From contig JANXYH010000151.1 of the NCBI GenBank assembly GCA_025350145.1, positions 1 to 64,000 of the forward strand: a stretch of DNA of 64,000 bases, given 5' to 3'. The notes under the pieces are model-generated. The model had not been told where the DNA came from, searched no databases, and saw nothing but the letters and a program-made list of their open reading frames with translations. The stretch comes from Burkholderiales bacterium. Lineage in GTDB: Bacteria > Pseudomonadota > Gammaproteobacteria > Burkholderiales > Burkholderiaceae_C. Position numbers and translations under genes: made by a program. Below, piece by piece: positions 16,561-28,460 of the stretch (positions are counted from its first letter, which is position 1; the number at the start of each line of letters is the position of its first letter).

Positions 16561-17631
16561 GTGATTGACATCGAAGCACTGGCCGCAGCCATCTCGGACG
16601 CCAATCCGGTGGGCGAGAACACCGAATACACCGCCCTGGCCGACCTCGAGCGTCTGGCCGCCGGCACCCCCGGCACGCCCGATCCCAAGACCCAGGAGAT
16701 GGTCGGTGGCGAAGAGCCCAACTGGTCACAGGTCAGCGCCGCCAGCCGAGCGCTGCTGGCCAGCAGCAAGGACCTGCGCGCCGCCTGCATCCTGACCCGC
16801 GCCGCGCTGGCCACCGACGGCCTGGCCGGTCTGGGCCAGGGCCTGCAACTGATTGCCCGGCTGGCCCAGGATTTCTGGGAAGGCGTCTACCCGCAATTGG
16901 ATGCGGACGACAACAACGACCCGATCGAGCGCCTCAACGCGCTGGCCTACCTGAATTCGCCCACCGGCCTGGTCGCCAGCGTTCGGCGGGCGCCGATTGT
17001 CGAATCGCGCGCAGTCGGCCGCTTCAACTGCCGCGACCTCGACCTGGCCAGCGGCCGGTTGCCTGCACCCGAGGACACGACCCCGCCAACCACAGCGCAA
17101 TTGGCTGCTGCCTGGGCGACCGGAGAGCCCCTGGCCAACGCGGCCAGGGTCGAAGGCGTGGCGCTGGCGCTCAAGTCCATTGCCGAACTCGAGTCGAACT
17201 TTCGCGCCCAGACCGGTGAACGTCCAGACCTGGATGGCCTGAAGCAAGTCCTGCGTCGCCTCAACGACTACTACGGTTCGTTGGCCGAGACCGGTGCGTC
17301 CAGCGATGGCGATGCTGGCCAGACCGAGGCCGCGCCCGAATCTGGCATGGGCAGCCCGTTGGATGCGCAGGGCGCAGGTGCATCGGCAGCGGCGGCAGGC
17401 ATAACCCGAATGGGTGGCTTGTCCTCGCGGGCGGACGCCGTGAGAATGCTCAAGCAGGTCGCCGATTTTCTGCGTCGCAGCGAGCCCAGCAGCCCGGCGC
17501 CGATGTTTGTCGACCGTGCGGTCAAGCTGCTGCAGATGGACTTCGCCGCGATCGTCAAGGAATTGATGCCCGATGCGCGCGATCGGATCGAATTGTTGGG
17601 TGGGGTTTCGCTGGATCCGCCGTCAGAATGA
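16561..17631 (+). CDS. tssA: T6SS assembly protein TssA
   Basis: TssA organises the baseplate and primes tail polymerisation. The 356 residues start with the ImpA-type N-terminus (IDIEALAAAISDANPVGEN) and include the core DFWEGVYPQLDADDNNDP near 100. The C-terminal part (from about 285) has the DAVRMLKQVADFLRR helix seen in many TssA proteins. I chose the GTG at 16561, which has AAGGT eight bases upstream; an ATG at 16525 would add 12 atypical residues. The gene begins the second core block, tssA-tssB-tssC-hcp. Confidence 0.93.
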   Translation: MIDIEALAAAISDANPVGENTEYTALADLERLAAGTPGTPDPKTQEMVGGEEPNWSQVSAASRALLASSKDLRAACILTRAALATDGLAGLGQGLQLIARLAQDFWEGVYPQLDADDNNDPIERLNALAYLNSPTGLVASVRRAPIVESRAVGRFNCRDLDLASGRLPAPEDTTPPTTAQLAAAWATGEPLANAARVEGVALALKSIAELESNFRAQTGERPDLDGLKQVLRRLNDYYGSLAETGASSDGDAGQTEAAPESGMGSPLDAQGAGASAAAAGITRMGGLSSRADAVRMLKQVADFLRRSEPSSPAPMFVDRAVKLLQMDFAAIVKELMPDARDRIELLGGVSLDPPSE

Positions 17632-17684
17632 GCACGGCTGGGTCTTTCATTTCGTCAACGCATCTCTCTTGGAGCTGAACAAAC

Positions 17685-18197
17685 ATGGCCACAGGCAGCA
17701 GTCAGAAGTTCATCGGTCGCAATCGCGCGCCGCGGGTCCAGATCGAATATGACGTGGAGTTGTACGGCGCCAAGAAAAAGGTCCAACTGCCCTTCATCAT
17801 GGGTGTCATGGCTGACCTCTCGGGCAAGCCCGCACAGCCGCTCGCGCCGGTCGCCGAGCGCACCTTCCTTGAGATCGACGTCGACAATTTTGACGACCGC
17901 CTCAAGGCGATGAAGCCACGGGTCGCGTTCAACGTGCCCAACACCTTGACAGGTGAGGGCAACCTCAGCGTGGACATCACCTTCGACAGCATGGAGGATT
18001 TCTCCCCCGAGGCGATCGCACGCAAGGTCGAGCCGCTGAAGAAACTGCTTGACGCGCGCACCCAGTTGAAGGATTTGCTGACCTACATGGACGGCAAGGT
18101 CGGCGCCGAAGAATTGATCAGCAAGGTCTTGAACGATCCCGAATTGCTCAAGTCGCTGGCCTCCGCGCCCAAGCCGACCGATCCGCCTGCCAATTGA
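17685..18197 (+). CDS. tssB: T6SS contractile sheath small subunit TssB
   Basis: TssB (VipA/ImpB) pairs with TssC to form the contractile sheath around the Hcp tube. The 170-residue length is normal. Diagnostic stretches are NRAPRVQIEYDVE near the N-terminus, LPFIMGVMADLSG, EIDVDNFDDRLKAM and the DITFDSMEDFSPEAI region. GGAG lies ten bases before the ATG. tssC follows after about 50 bases. Confidence 0.97.
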   Translation: MATGSSQKFIGRNRAPRVQIEYDVELYGAKKKVQLPFIMGVMADLSGKPAQPLAPVAERTFLEIDVDNFDDRLKAMKPRVAFNVPNTLTGEGNLSVDITFDSMEDFSPEAIARKVEPLKKLLDARTQLKDLLTYMDGKVGAEELISKVLNDPELLKSLASAPKPTDPPAN

Positions 18198-18247
18198 CCC
18201 GCACGGACCGCAACGCCACCGCTATCGAATCATCCTGGAGCACACAG

Positions 18248-19738
18248 ATGGCCACTCAGCAAGAAACCTCCTCTGCCGCATTGGCGGTCAGCGAGCTGGA
18301 CGATTTTGCGGCGTTGCTGCAAAAAGAATTCAAACCCAAGACCGACCAGGCCAAGTCGGCCGTGCAGTCGGCCGTGCACACCCTCGCGCAACAGGCCTTG
18401 GTGGGTACCGCACTGGTCTCGTCGGATGTCTTTGCGACGATTGCCTCGTTGATCGCCGCACTTGACAAAAAGCTGGAAGAGCAGATCAACCTGATCCTCC
18501 ACGACGCGGAATACACCAAGCTCGAAGGGGCTTGGCGCGGGCTGCACTATTTGGTCAACAACACCGAGACCGACGCGCAGCTCAAGATCCGCGTCATGAA
18601 CATCTCCAAGACCGATCTGCACAAGACGCTGAAGCGCTACAAGGGTACCGCCTGGGACCAGAGCCCGATTTGCAAAAAGATTTACGAAGAAGAATTCGGC
18701 CAGCTTGGCGGCGCACCTTATGGCTGCATCGTCGGCGACTACCATTTCGACCACAGCCCGATGGATGTCGAGTTGCTCACCGAAATGTCAAAGACCTGCG
18801 CTGCGGCCCATGCGCCGTTCATCGCCGGCGCCAGCCCGACAACCATGCAGATGGACTCCTGGCGCGAGTTGGCCAACCCACGCGATCTGACCAAGATTTT
18901 CGAGAATTCCGAGTACACGGCGTGGCGCTCGTTCCGCGAATCAGAGGATTCACGCTACATCGGCCTGGCCATGCCGCGCTTCCTCGCGCGCCTGCCCTAT
19001 GGTTCCAAGACCAATCCGATCGAATCATTTGCATTCGAAGAAGAAGTCGAAGGCGAGCAGCACAACAGCTACGTCTGGGCCAATTCGGCCTACGCGATGG
19101 CGACCAACATCACCCGCGCTTTCAAGCTCTACGGCTGGTGCACGACGATCCGCGGCGTCAACTCAGGCGGCGCGGTTCCCAATTTGCCGGTACACACCTT
19201 CCCGACCGATGATGGCGGCACCGATGCCAAATGCCCGACCGAAATCGCCATCTCAGACCGGCGCGAGGCGGAGTTGGCCAGGAACGGCTTCATGCCACTG
19301 GTCCACCGCAAGAACAGCGACATGGCGGCCTTCATCGGCGCCCAGTCGCTGCAAAAGCCGGCCGAGTACGACGACCCCGACGCCTCGGCCAACGCCAATC
19401 TGGCGGCGCGGCTCCCCTACCTGTTTGCGACCTGCCGTTTCGCCCATTACCTGAAGTGCATGGTGCGCGACAAGGTCGGCGAGTTTGGCAGTGCCGCCTC
19501 GATGCAGCGCGAATTGAATGACTGGATCATGCAGTTCGTGCACGGCAGCCCCGAAACCGCCGGCCCGGAGTCACTGGCCCAGCGGCCCCTGGCCGGTGCC
19601 GAGGTGGTGGTCGAGGAGGTCGAAGGCAATCCCGGTTTCTATTCCTCCCGGTTCCGCCTCATCCCGCATTACCAACTGGAGGGCATGAACATTTCCCTGA
19701 GTTTGGTTTCCAAGCTGCGGTCCGCCAAGGCAGGTTGA
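18248..19738 (+). CDS. tssC: T6SS contractile sheath large subunit TssC
   Basis: TssC (VipB/ImpC) forms the sheath with TssB and carries the ClpV-accessible surface. The 496 residues show the family landmarks EGAWRGLHYLVNNTETD, GDYHFDHSP, PRFLARLPYGSKT, ESFAFEEEVEGEQH, WCTTIRGVNSGG and the C-terminal PHYQLEGMNISLSLVSKL. ATG 18248 is preceded by GGAG at eight bases; the frame is open further upstream but has no better start. Confidence 0.97.
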   Translation: MATQQETSSAALAVSELDDFAALLQKEFKPKTDQAKSAVQSAVHTLAQQALVGTALVSSDVFATIASLIAALDKKLEEQINLILHDAEYTKLEGAWRGLHYLVNNTETDAQLKIRVMNISKTDLHKTLKRYKGTAWDQSPICKKIYEEEFGQLGGAPYGCIVGDYHFDHSPMDVELLTEMSKTCAAAHAPFIAGASPTTMQMDSWRELANPRDLTKIFENSEYTAWRSFRESEDSRYIGLAMPRFLARLPYGSKTNPIESFAFEEEVEGEQHNSYVWANSAYAMATNITRAFKLYGWCTTIRGVNSGGAVPNLPVHTFPTDDGGTDAKCPTEIAISDRREAELARNGFMPLVHRKNSDMAAFIGAQSLQKPAEYDDPDASANANLAARLPYLFATCRFAHYLKCMVRDKVGEFGSAASMQRELNDWIMQFVHGSPETAGPESLAQRPLAGAEVVVEEVEGNPGFYSSRFRLIPHYQLEGMNISLSLVSKLRSAKAG

Positions 19739-19742
19739 AAGC

Positions 19743-19767
19743 TCCGGCCACGCGAGGGCGGGCCGGA
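19743..19767 (+). repeat. Small hairpin between tssC and hcp
   Basis: TCCGGCC and GGCCGGA form a perfect 7-bp stem around an 11-base loop, five bases after the tssC stop. It lies in the leader of hcp, upstream of its ribosome site, and could be an RNA-processing or stability element. Confidence 0.4.
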
Positions 19768-19799
19768 ATGTTGCTGTGATTGACTTTTAGGAGTTTGAA

Positions 19800-20282
19800 A
19801 TGTCTGTAGACTTTTTCATCAAGATCGAAGGTATCCCCGGAGAATCGAAGGACGACAAGCATGCCAATGAGATCGACGTTCTGGCGTTCAGTTGGGGGGT
19901 AAACCAAGAGAGCGGCGGACACAAAGGTGGCGGGCATGGCGCCGGCAAGGCAGTTTTCCACGACCTCAGCCTGACCCACCATGTCGATGTCTCCTCAACG
20001 GCTCTGATGTACCACTGCGCCAGTGGCAAGCATATTCCCAGCGCGCTGCTGACCGCGCGCAAGGCAGGTGAAAAGCCGCTCGAATACCTCAAGATCAAGT
20101 TGACCGATATCTTGGTCACGAGTATTTCGAACGGTGGCTCGGGCGGCGAGGCCGTACAGACCGAGAACGTTACTTTGAGCTATTCGAAAATCGAGGTTGA
20201 CTACACCGAGCAGAAGGCCGATGGCAGCGGCGGCCCCGCCAAGCACTTTGGCTGGGATGTGTTGAAGCACGTCAAGGTCTGA
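19800..20282 (+). CDS. hcp: T6SS tube protein Hcp
   Basis: Hcp hexamers stack into the inner tube and are released with each shot. The 160-residue protein starts MSVDFFIKIEGIPGESKDDK and contains the typical EIDVLAFSWGVNQ, DLSLTHHVD and the C-terminal GPAKHFGWDVLKHVKV. A strong ribosome site (AGGAG, six bases from ATG) fits the high expression expected for Hcp. It is flanked by hairpins on both sides, which may set its dosage relative to its neighbours. Confidence 0.97.
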   Translation: MSVDFFIKIEGIPGESKDDKHANEIDVLAFSWGVNQESGGHKGGGHGAGKAVFHDLSLTHHVDVSSTALMYHCASGKHIPSALLTARKAGEKPLEYLKIKLTDILVTSISNGGSGGEAVQTENVTLSYSKIEVDYTEQKADGSGGPAKHFGWDVLKHVKV

Positions 20283-20371
20283 GGCCGCGACGCGCCGGGC
20301 CTGCCCTGCGAATTTTGGGGCAAGGGCCTGCGCCTGGCCGGCGCTGAACGTTGCCCGCCATTCCAGGCCAA

Positions 20372-20408
20372 GCTTCATGGCCCCGGGGCCACCCTGGGGC
20401 CATGAAGC
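20372..20408 (+). terminator. Strong hairpin after hcp (attenuator or mRNA 3' end)
   Basis: GCTTCATGGCCCC and GGGGCCATGAAGC form a perfect 13-bp stem with an 11-base loop, about 90 bases after the hcp stop and 75 before tagJ. There is no long T-run, so it is not a classical terminator. It probably reduces read-through or protects the hcp message. Confidence 0.6.
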
Positions 20409-20483
20409 CTATTCATCCGCTGGCGCCAATGTCTACGGGCCTTGAGCGGCCCGTTCTGTACCGCTCTGCAAGGCCTGCCCCAC

Positions 20484-21320
20484 ATGCCCGCGTCCTTGAA
20501 CCTGCAATTCACTTCGGCCGATCCGCTCTCGCAGTTGGCCGAGCTTCAGGCCAGGATCCGCAAGGAACCGCAGCGCGTGGACCTGCGGATATTTCTTTTC
20601 CAGGTCTATTGCCTGCAAGCCGCCTGGACCAAGGCGGGCTCACAGCTTCAGGTGATCGAGGGTCTGGATGCCGATGCCCTGCCTCTGGTCCAGACTTACC
20701 GCGAAGCGCTGCGTTGCGAACTGCTGAGGCGCAGCGTCTTTGCCGGCACCCGCACGCCCTTGGTGTTGGGCGACCCGCAGGACTGGCTGGCCTGGCTGCT
20801 CGAAGCCAACCGGCTGCAGGCGCAGGGCCACCTGGACCAGGCGCGGGCGATGCGTGCCAAGGCCATGGATGCCGCACCAGCCACTGCCGGCAGCATCGAT
20901 GGCGAGCCATTCGAATGGCTTGCGGACGCGGACTCGCGCCTTGGCCCGGTGCTGGAGGCGGTGCTCAATGGCAAGTACTACTGGATACCGCTGCAGCGCC
21001 TGGCCCGCGTCGAGGTCGACCCACCGGCCGACCTGCGCGACCTTGTCTGGACGCCGGTGACCCTGACCTTCACCAGCGGCGGCAGCAATGTCGCGCTGCT
21101 GCCGACACGCTATCCCGGCGCCGAGGACTTGAGCGACGACAGCCTGCGCATGTCCCGAGGCACCGCTTGGACCGCACTGGCCGACGAGGTCTGGGTGGGG
21201 CATGGCCAGCGGGTGCTGGTCACGGATCGCTCCGAGTTCGCCCTCATGGATGTGCGCCTGATCGAGTTACATAACCCCATCACGGCCGGGGCTGAACCCG
21301 AGGCGTCTGCCGATGGCTGA
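20484..21320 (+). CDS. tagJ: T6SS accessory protein TagJ (ImpE/SciE family)
   Basis: TagJ binds the TssB N-terminus and modulates sheath disassembly by ClpV in H1-type systems. The 278 residues open with a TPR-like helical part (PLSQLAELQARIRKEPQRVD) and end in the ImpE domain with FEWLADADSRLGPVLEAVLN and YYWIPLQRL near 155-175. The product is normal length. It sits between hcp and tssE as in Pseudomonas, and its last codons overlap the tssE start by eight bases. Confidence 0.92.
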   Translation: MPASLNLQFTSADPLSQLAELQARIRKEPQRVDLRIFLFQVYCLQAAWTKAGSQLQVIEGLDADALPLVQTYREALRCELLRRSVFAGTRTPLVLGDPQDWLAWLLEANRLQAQGHLDQARAMRAKAMDAAPATAGSIDGEPFEWLADADSRLGPVLEAVLNGKYYWIPLQRLARVEVDPPADLRDLVWTPVTLTFTSGGSNVALLPTRYPGAEDLSDDSLRMSRGTAWTALADEVWVGHGQRVLVTDRSEFALMDVRLIELHNPITAGAEPEASADG

Positions 21321-21810
21321 AGTCGCGGCCAAGGATAGGCTCTACCCCTCGCTGCTGGATCGGCTGACCGATGACGAGCCGGCCAAGAAGCAGGAGCCGG
21401 CCGAAGCCAGGGCGCTGTCGATGGACCGGCTGCGCCAATCGGTGCTGCGCGATGTCAACTGGCTGTTCAATGCGACCCAATTGGACGCAGATTTGAGCGA
21501 TTACCCAGAGGTCGCGCGCTCGGTCTTGAACTATGGCCTGCCGGCGTTGTCAGGCTGCCCGGCCTCGAATATCCGGGTGGCGGAGTTGTCGCGCGCCCTG
21601 CGCGAGATGCTGATCAATTTCGAGCCGCGCTTTATTCCGGCCACCGTGCGGGTTCATGCCGAAACCAACGATGAAATGTCACACAACGTGATTGTCTTTC
21701 GGATCGAGGCCCAGCTCTGGTCCCAGCCGGTGCCGATCGAATTGATGATGCGCACCGACATCAATCTTGAGAGCGGCCAGACCCGGGTGGTTGAAAGCGC
21801 GCTCAACTGA
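21313..21810 (+). CDS. tssE: T6SS baseplate protein TssE (gp25-like)
   Basis: TssE is the gp25-like baseplate wedge protein from which the sheath starts. The 165 residues include DRLTDDEP near the N-terminus, SVLRDVNWLFNA, VLNYGLPALSG, and the gp25-domain core AELSRALREMLINFEPRFIP. The gene overlaps tagJ by eight bases and is followed by tssF after 28 bases. Confidence 0.95.
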   Translation: MAEVAAKDRLYPSLLDRLTDDEPAKKQEPAEARALSMDRLRQSVLRDVNWLFNATQLDADLSDYPEVARSVLNYGLPALSGCPASNIRVAELSRALREMLINFEPRFIPATVRVHAETNDEMSHNVIVFRIEAQLWSQPVPIELMMRTDINLESGQTRVVESALN

Positions 21811-21838
21811 GCCGTTTTGAAGCCCGCCGTTTCGCACC

Positions 21839-23725
21839 ATGCACGCCAAGCTGTTTGACTATTATGAGCAGGAGCTCAAGCATATCCGCGAATCGGCGGC
21901 GGAGTTTGCCAAGGAGCACGGCAAGGTTGCCAGGCGCCTGGCGCTGAGCGATGCGGCCTCGGGTGGTGAATGTCCGGATCCGTATGTCGAGCGATTGCTC
22001 GAAGGCTTTGCATTCCTCTCTGCACGCATCCATATCCGGCAGGACGCCGAATACGCAAAATTCACCCAACACCTGTTGGAGATGGTCTTTCCGGGATACC
22101 TTTCACCGGTCCCGTCGATGATGATTGTGCAGTTGACGCCGGATTTGAACGATCCCGGCCTGGCGGCAGGACCGAAGGTTGCCCGGATGAGCACCATGCA
22201 GTCGCGGCTGGCGCCGGGTGAGCGCACCCCGTGCACCTTCCGCACTGGCCATGAGGTGCGGCTCTGGCCCCTGGAGTTGGTCAAGGCGCGCTACCAGGGG
22301 CATGTGACCGACCTGTCGGCCCAGACCCTCGAAGTGGCGCCGCGCGCCCGCGCCTGCCTGCGCCTGCGCTTCAAAGTGACAGCCGCGTTGACCGCCGACA
22401 AGTTGGCGCTCGATACCCTGACGCTTTACCTGGCGGGCAGCGACAACGTTGCCTATCGCGTTTACGAGCAACTCTTTGCCCAGTGCATTGCGGTGGCCGT
22501 CCACCAGCCCAACAAGCGGTCTGCGCATTGGATTGGCAATCTGCCCGCCGATGCGCTCGAACCGGGTGGCCTGCGGGATGACGAGGCGCTGCTCCCTGCG
22601 GTGGCTCAGAGTTTCACTGGCTACCGGCTGTTGAGAGAGTATTCGGCGATGCCCGAGCGCTATCTGTTTGCGCATCTCAACGGCTTGAACCAGATTTTGG
22701 CCAAGATCGATTCTGACGAATTTGAGCTGCTGTTCGTGATGGACCGGGTCGACACCGTTTTGGAAAAGACGGTCGCTGCCGGCAATTTCATGCTGCACTG
22801 CGTACCGGCCATCAATCTGTTTCCCAAGCAAGCCGACCTGATCGAAGTCAAGCCCGGCCAACATGAGCATCCGCTGGTTGCCGACAAGGGCCAGAAGATG
22901 AACTTCGAGATCTTCGCGATTGAGCAGGTGGCGGGCATCGACGATTCCGGGGTGCGCCGCAATAGGCAATTCAACCCGATTTACAACCAGTTTGACCAGA
23001 CCAACGAGTCCGACCAGGCTTATTACGCGCTGCGGCGCGTGCCGCATTACCTGACCAAGGAGCAGACGGCGCGCGCGCGCACGGGTTATGTCGGGACCGA
23101 GGTCTACCTCTCGCTGGTCGACCGCCAGGAGTCGCCGCTGTCGGGCCAGGTGACGCACCTCTCGGTGAACACGCTGTGCTCCAACCGTGACCTGCCCATC
23201 ACCCTCGATCCACGCGCACCCGACCTGTTCTCCTTCGAGGAAAGCCTGCCAGTACAGAGCATCCGCTGCGTGCGCCTGCCGACCCGGCCGATGGCGCCGG
23301 CGGTCGAGGCCGAGACGCCCTGGCGCATGCTCAGCCACCTCCAGTTGAACTACCTCTCGCTGGTCGACGGCGCCGAGCGTAAGGGTGCCGAGGGCCTGCG
23401 CGAGCTGCTGTCGCTGTACGGCATGGACCCTTTGTCGCCGCTGCACAAGCAGGTCGACGGGCTGGTCTCGGTATCGGCCCAGGCGTCAATTTGCCGGGTT
23501 CCGGTACCCGGGCCGATTGCCTTCGGGCGCGGCGTGGCAGTGGCGCTGACCTGTGATGAGCAGGCGTTCGAGGGCAGCAACATCATGGTCCTGGGCACAG
23601 TGCTGGAGCGCTTCTTGGCGCGTCACGCCAGCCTCAACAGTTTTGTGCAACTGGTCCTGTTGTCGCAGACCAGGGGCGAGGTCAAGCGGTGGAAGCCCAG
23701 AATCGGCCTGCGATCGATCACCTGA
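21839..23725 (+). CDS. tssF: T6SS baseplate protein TssF
   Basis: TssF, with TssG, TssE and TssK, forms the baseplate wedge. The 628 residues match the family from the first residues (LFDYYEQELKHIRESAAEFA) through DPYVERLLEGFAFLSARI and LLEMVFPGYLSP to the C-terminal GRGVAVALTCDEQAFEGSNI and LGTVLERFLARHASLNSF. Full length. Its 3' end overlaps the tssG start by 37 bases. Confidence 0.96.
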   Translation: MHAKLFDYYEQELKHIRESAAEFAKEHGKVARRLALSDAASGGECPDPYVERLLEGFAFLSARIHIRQDAEYAKFTQHLLEMVFPGYLSPVPSMMIVQLTPDLNDPGLAAGPKVARMSTMQSRLAPGERTPCTFRTGHEVRLWPLELVKARYQGHVTDLSAQTLEVAPRARACLRLRFKVTAALTADKLALDTLTLYLAGSDNVAYRVYEQLFAQCIAVAVHQPNKRSAHWIGNLPADALEPGGLRDDEALLPAVAQSFTGYRLLREYSAMPERYLFAHLNGLNQILAKIDSDEFELLFVMDRVDTVLEKTVAAGNFMLHCVPAINLFPKQADLIEVKPGQHEHPLVADKGQKMNFEIFAIEQVAGIDDSGVRRNRQFNPIYNQFDQTNESDQAYYALRRVPHYLTKEQTARARTGYVGTEVYLSLVDRQESPLSGQVTHLSVNTLCSNRDLPITLDPRAPDLFSFEESLPVQSIRCVRLPTRPMAPAVEAETPWRMLSHLQLNYLSLVDGAERKGAEGLRELLSLYGMDPLSPLHKQVDGLVSVSAQASICRVPVPGPIAFGRGVAVALTCDEQAFEGSNIMVLGTVLERFLARHASLNSFVQLVLLSQTRGEVKRWKPRIGLRSIT

Positions 23726-24720
23726 GCCTGATGCAGGCTCTGGCCAAGGCGCCCCACCGCTACAGTTTTTTCCAGGCGGTGCGGCTGCTCGAATGCGCCT
23801 ATCCCGACAAGCCCAGAGTCGGCACCTCGCTGGTGCTGGCCGACGACGCGTTCCGCATCGGCCAGGAGCCCGAATTGGACTTTGCGCCGGCCACCTTGCG
23901 GGCATTCCGTCCGGCGGGTGGGCCGGGCGGGGTGCCGCTGCTGTCGGTGCGGTTCCAAGGCCTGACCGGCCCGAACGGCCCCTTGCCCCTGCATCTGACC
24001 GAAATTGCACGCGAGCGCTCGCGCCGCGTCGGCGAATCGGCTGACCACACGCTGGTGCATTTCCTCAACGTCTTTCACCACCGTTTGTTCACCCAGTTCT
24101 ACCGCGCCTGGGCCGAGGCCCAGCCGACCGTCAGCCTGGACCGCGCCGACTGCGACAACTTTGGCCGCTGGGTCGGGTCGCTGGCGGGTTACGGCATGCT
24201 GTCGCTGCGGCGCCGTGACCAGGTGCCTGACGCGGCCAAGTTCGCCGCCGCCGGGCTGCTGTCGCGCAGCGCACGCAATGCCGAGGGCCTGGCGATCCTC
24301 TTGGCCAACTTCTTTCGCGTACCGGCCCAGGTGCTGCAGTGGCACCCGCACTGGCTGCGCCTGCCGGCAGACGCGCAGACCCGGATCGGCCTGGGCCAGG
24401 CCAGCGCCCAACTGGGTCGAACAGCTGTCGTCGGGCGGCGGGTCTGGGACTGCCAGAGCAGCTTCATGGTCCGGCTGGGGCCACTGACATTGGCGCAGTT
24501 CAAACGCTTCCTGCCCGGCCAGCCGAGCATGGCCAGCCTGCGGGATTGGGTGCTGAACTACAGCGGCCATGGCCTGGGCTGCACGCTGCGCCTGGTGCTG
24601 CAGCGCGACGACGTGCCCAGCACCCGCCTGGGCCGGCAAGGCCAGTTGGGCCAGACGACCTGGCTGGGCCGCAGACGCACCGCCACCGATGCCGACGACC
24701 TTGAACTGCAGGTCGTCTGA
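23689..24720 (+). CDS. tssG: T6SS baseplate protein TssG
   Basis: 343 residues. The family signature APHRYSFFQAVRLLEC lies near 15-31, and FRPAGGPGGVPLLSVRFQGL and FLNVFHHRLFTQFYRAW follow. The GTG at 23689 overlaps tssF and has GAGG upstream; the first in-frame ATG (23731) would still leave the conserved part intact. TssG is the baseplate partner of TssF. Confidence 0.94.
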   Translation: MEAQNRPAIDHLSLMQALAKAPHRYSFFQAVRLLECAYPDKPRVGTSLVLADDAFRIGQEPELDFAPATLRAFRPAGGPGGVPLLSVRFQGLTGPNGPLPLHLTEIARERSRRVGESADHTLVHFLNVFHHRLFTQFYRAWAEAQPTVSLDRADCDNFGRWVGSLAGYGMLSLRRRDQVPDAAKFAAAGLLSRSARNAEGLAILLANFFRVPAQVLQWHPHWLRLPADAQTRIGLGQASAQLGRTAVVGRRVWDCQSSFMVRLGPLTLAQFKRFLPGQPSMASLRDWVLNYSGHGLGCTLRLVLQRDDVPSTRLGRQGQLGQTTWLGRRRTATDADDLELQVV

Positions 24721-24777
24721 GCCCGGTTCCAAGTTTCAACAGACGGACTGCTACGCTTACTTTGGAGGAGTGAACAC

Positions 24778-27486
<2,709 letters not shown>

Positions 27487-27542
27487 AGGCGCTCGCCCCC
27501 CACTGGTCCATGACACCGTCCCTCAAACAGGAGTAGTTGCCA

Positions 27543-27926
27543 ATGAACGCGCCCGCTGATCTGCACCACCACCTGCATGGCCACCACGGCCACCACCCCC
27601 ACCATCCGCATGCGGGCAAGAACCCGCACCACGGGATCAGCCACCCACACCATGGGTCGCACCATCCCGACCACGGCAAGCTCCACCCGCACCACGGCAG
27701 GCACCACCCGCACCATGGCGCCCACCATCCCTACCATGGTGTGCACCATCCGCACAACCACCACGCCCACCACGGCCACCACCCGCACCACGCCCACCAC
27801 CTGCACCCGCACCACCGCCACGAGCATGCCCTGCACCCGCACCACCGGCATGTGCATGGCCACCACCACCATCACCATCCTGGCCGCTATCCCTACCGGC
27901 CGCACCATGGCTTGGGCGGCGGTTGA
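27543..27926 (+). CDS. Histidine-rich low-complexity protein
   Basis: 127 residues, of which I count about 60 histidines; the rest are mainly Pro, Gly and Ala. The sequence is built from HHPHHG-like units and has one HHHHHH run near residue 112. There is no signal peptide or cysteine. AGGAG about ten bases before the ATG supports translation of this frame; the other frames read as artificial Thr-rich or Met/Val-rich strings. Such proteins usually bind Ni, Zn or Cu. It starts 57 bases after clpV and ends 111 bases before the amidase effector, so it may be a metal-binding accessory or cargo of the T6SS (inference). Confidence 0.7.
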   Translation: MNAPADLHHHLHGHHGHHPHHPHAGKNPHHGISHPHHGSHHPDHGKLHPHHGRHHPHHGAHHPYHGVHHPHNHHAHHGHHPHHAHHLHPHHRHEHALHPHHRHVHGHHHHHHPGRYPYRPHHGLGGG

Positions 27927-28037
27927 GATACGGCAGCGGCGACGTGGCAGGGCTGGCTGAGGCGCCCGGGACTGACAGCTCGGATAATCGTTTCAGGGTA
28001 ATCGGCAGGCGGATTCTGACTTTTTGGGTGATGCGCG

Positions 28038-28460
28038 ATGTGGGCCGCTGAAAAATCTGTGGCCTATTTGAACCAGCATGCCAAGCCTCACAGCCTTGGG
28101 CGCTGCGCTGAATTTGTCCGATTGGCGATCGAAGCCGGTGGCGTCAAGCTTATTCATCACTTCTCGGCTAAGGATTATGGCAGCAGTCTGCTGCGGGTGG
28201 GTTTCAAGTCAATCGACCATCCTATCACCCATTTTACGCCGGGCGATGTCGCGATTATTCAACCGATCCCGGGCCATCCCCATGGTCACATGACAATGTA
28301 CAACGGGAGAATTTGGATTTCCGACTTTCATCAACCCCATGGCTTGTACCCCGGACCGACTTACCGAAAACTGAAGCCAAGATTCGATATTTACCGCTAC
28401 CAACTGGTGATCGCAGCGCCGCCGGGCAAGACGCTACTGCACGGCGTACAACTGGCATGA
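28038..28460 (+). CDS. Putative T6SS peptidoglycan amidase effector (CHAP/NlpC-P60-like)
   Basis: 140 residues with the layout of small papain-like amidases. The probable catalytic cysteine is C23 in LGRCAEFVRLAIEAGG, and the probable catalytic histidine is H84 in GHMTMYNGRIWISDF, preceded by a PGDVAII strand. Tae-type T6SS effectors of this size cut peptide bonds in the peptidoglycan of neighbouring cells. There is no signal peptide, as expected for T6SS delivery. Its stop overlaps the start of an exported DUF3828 protein by four bases, the classic effector-immunity layout. Which Tae family it belongs to cannot be settled by eye. Confidence 0.8.
   Translation: MWAAEKSVAYLNQHAKPHSLGRCAEFVRLAIEAGGVKLIHHFSAKDYGSSLLRVGFKSIDHPITHFTPGDVAIIQPIPGHPHGHMTMYNGRIWISDFHQPHGLYPGPTYRKLKPRFDIYRYQLVIAAPPGKTLLHGVQLA

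Noticed and set aside
27577-27960. Thr-rich frame overlapping the histidine-rich gene
   Set aside because: It is the CAC/CAT repeat read one frame off; it has no ribosome site, and the His frame has one.
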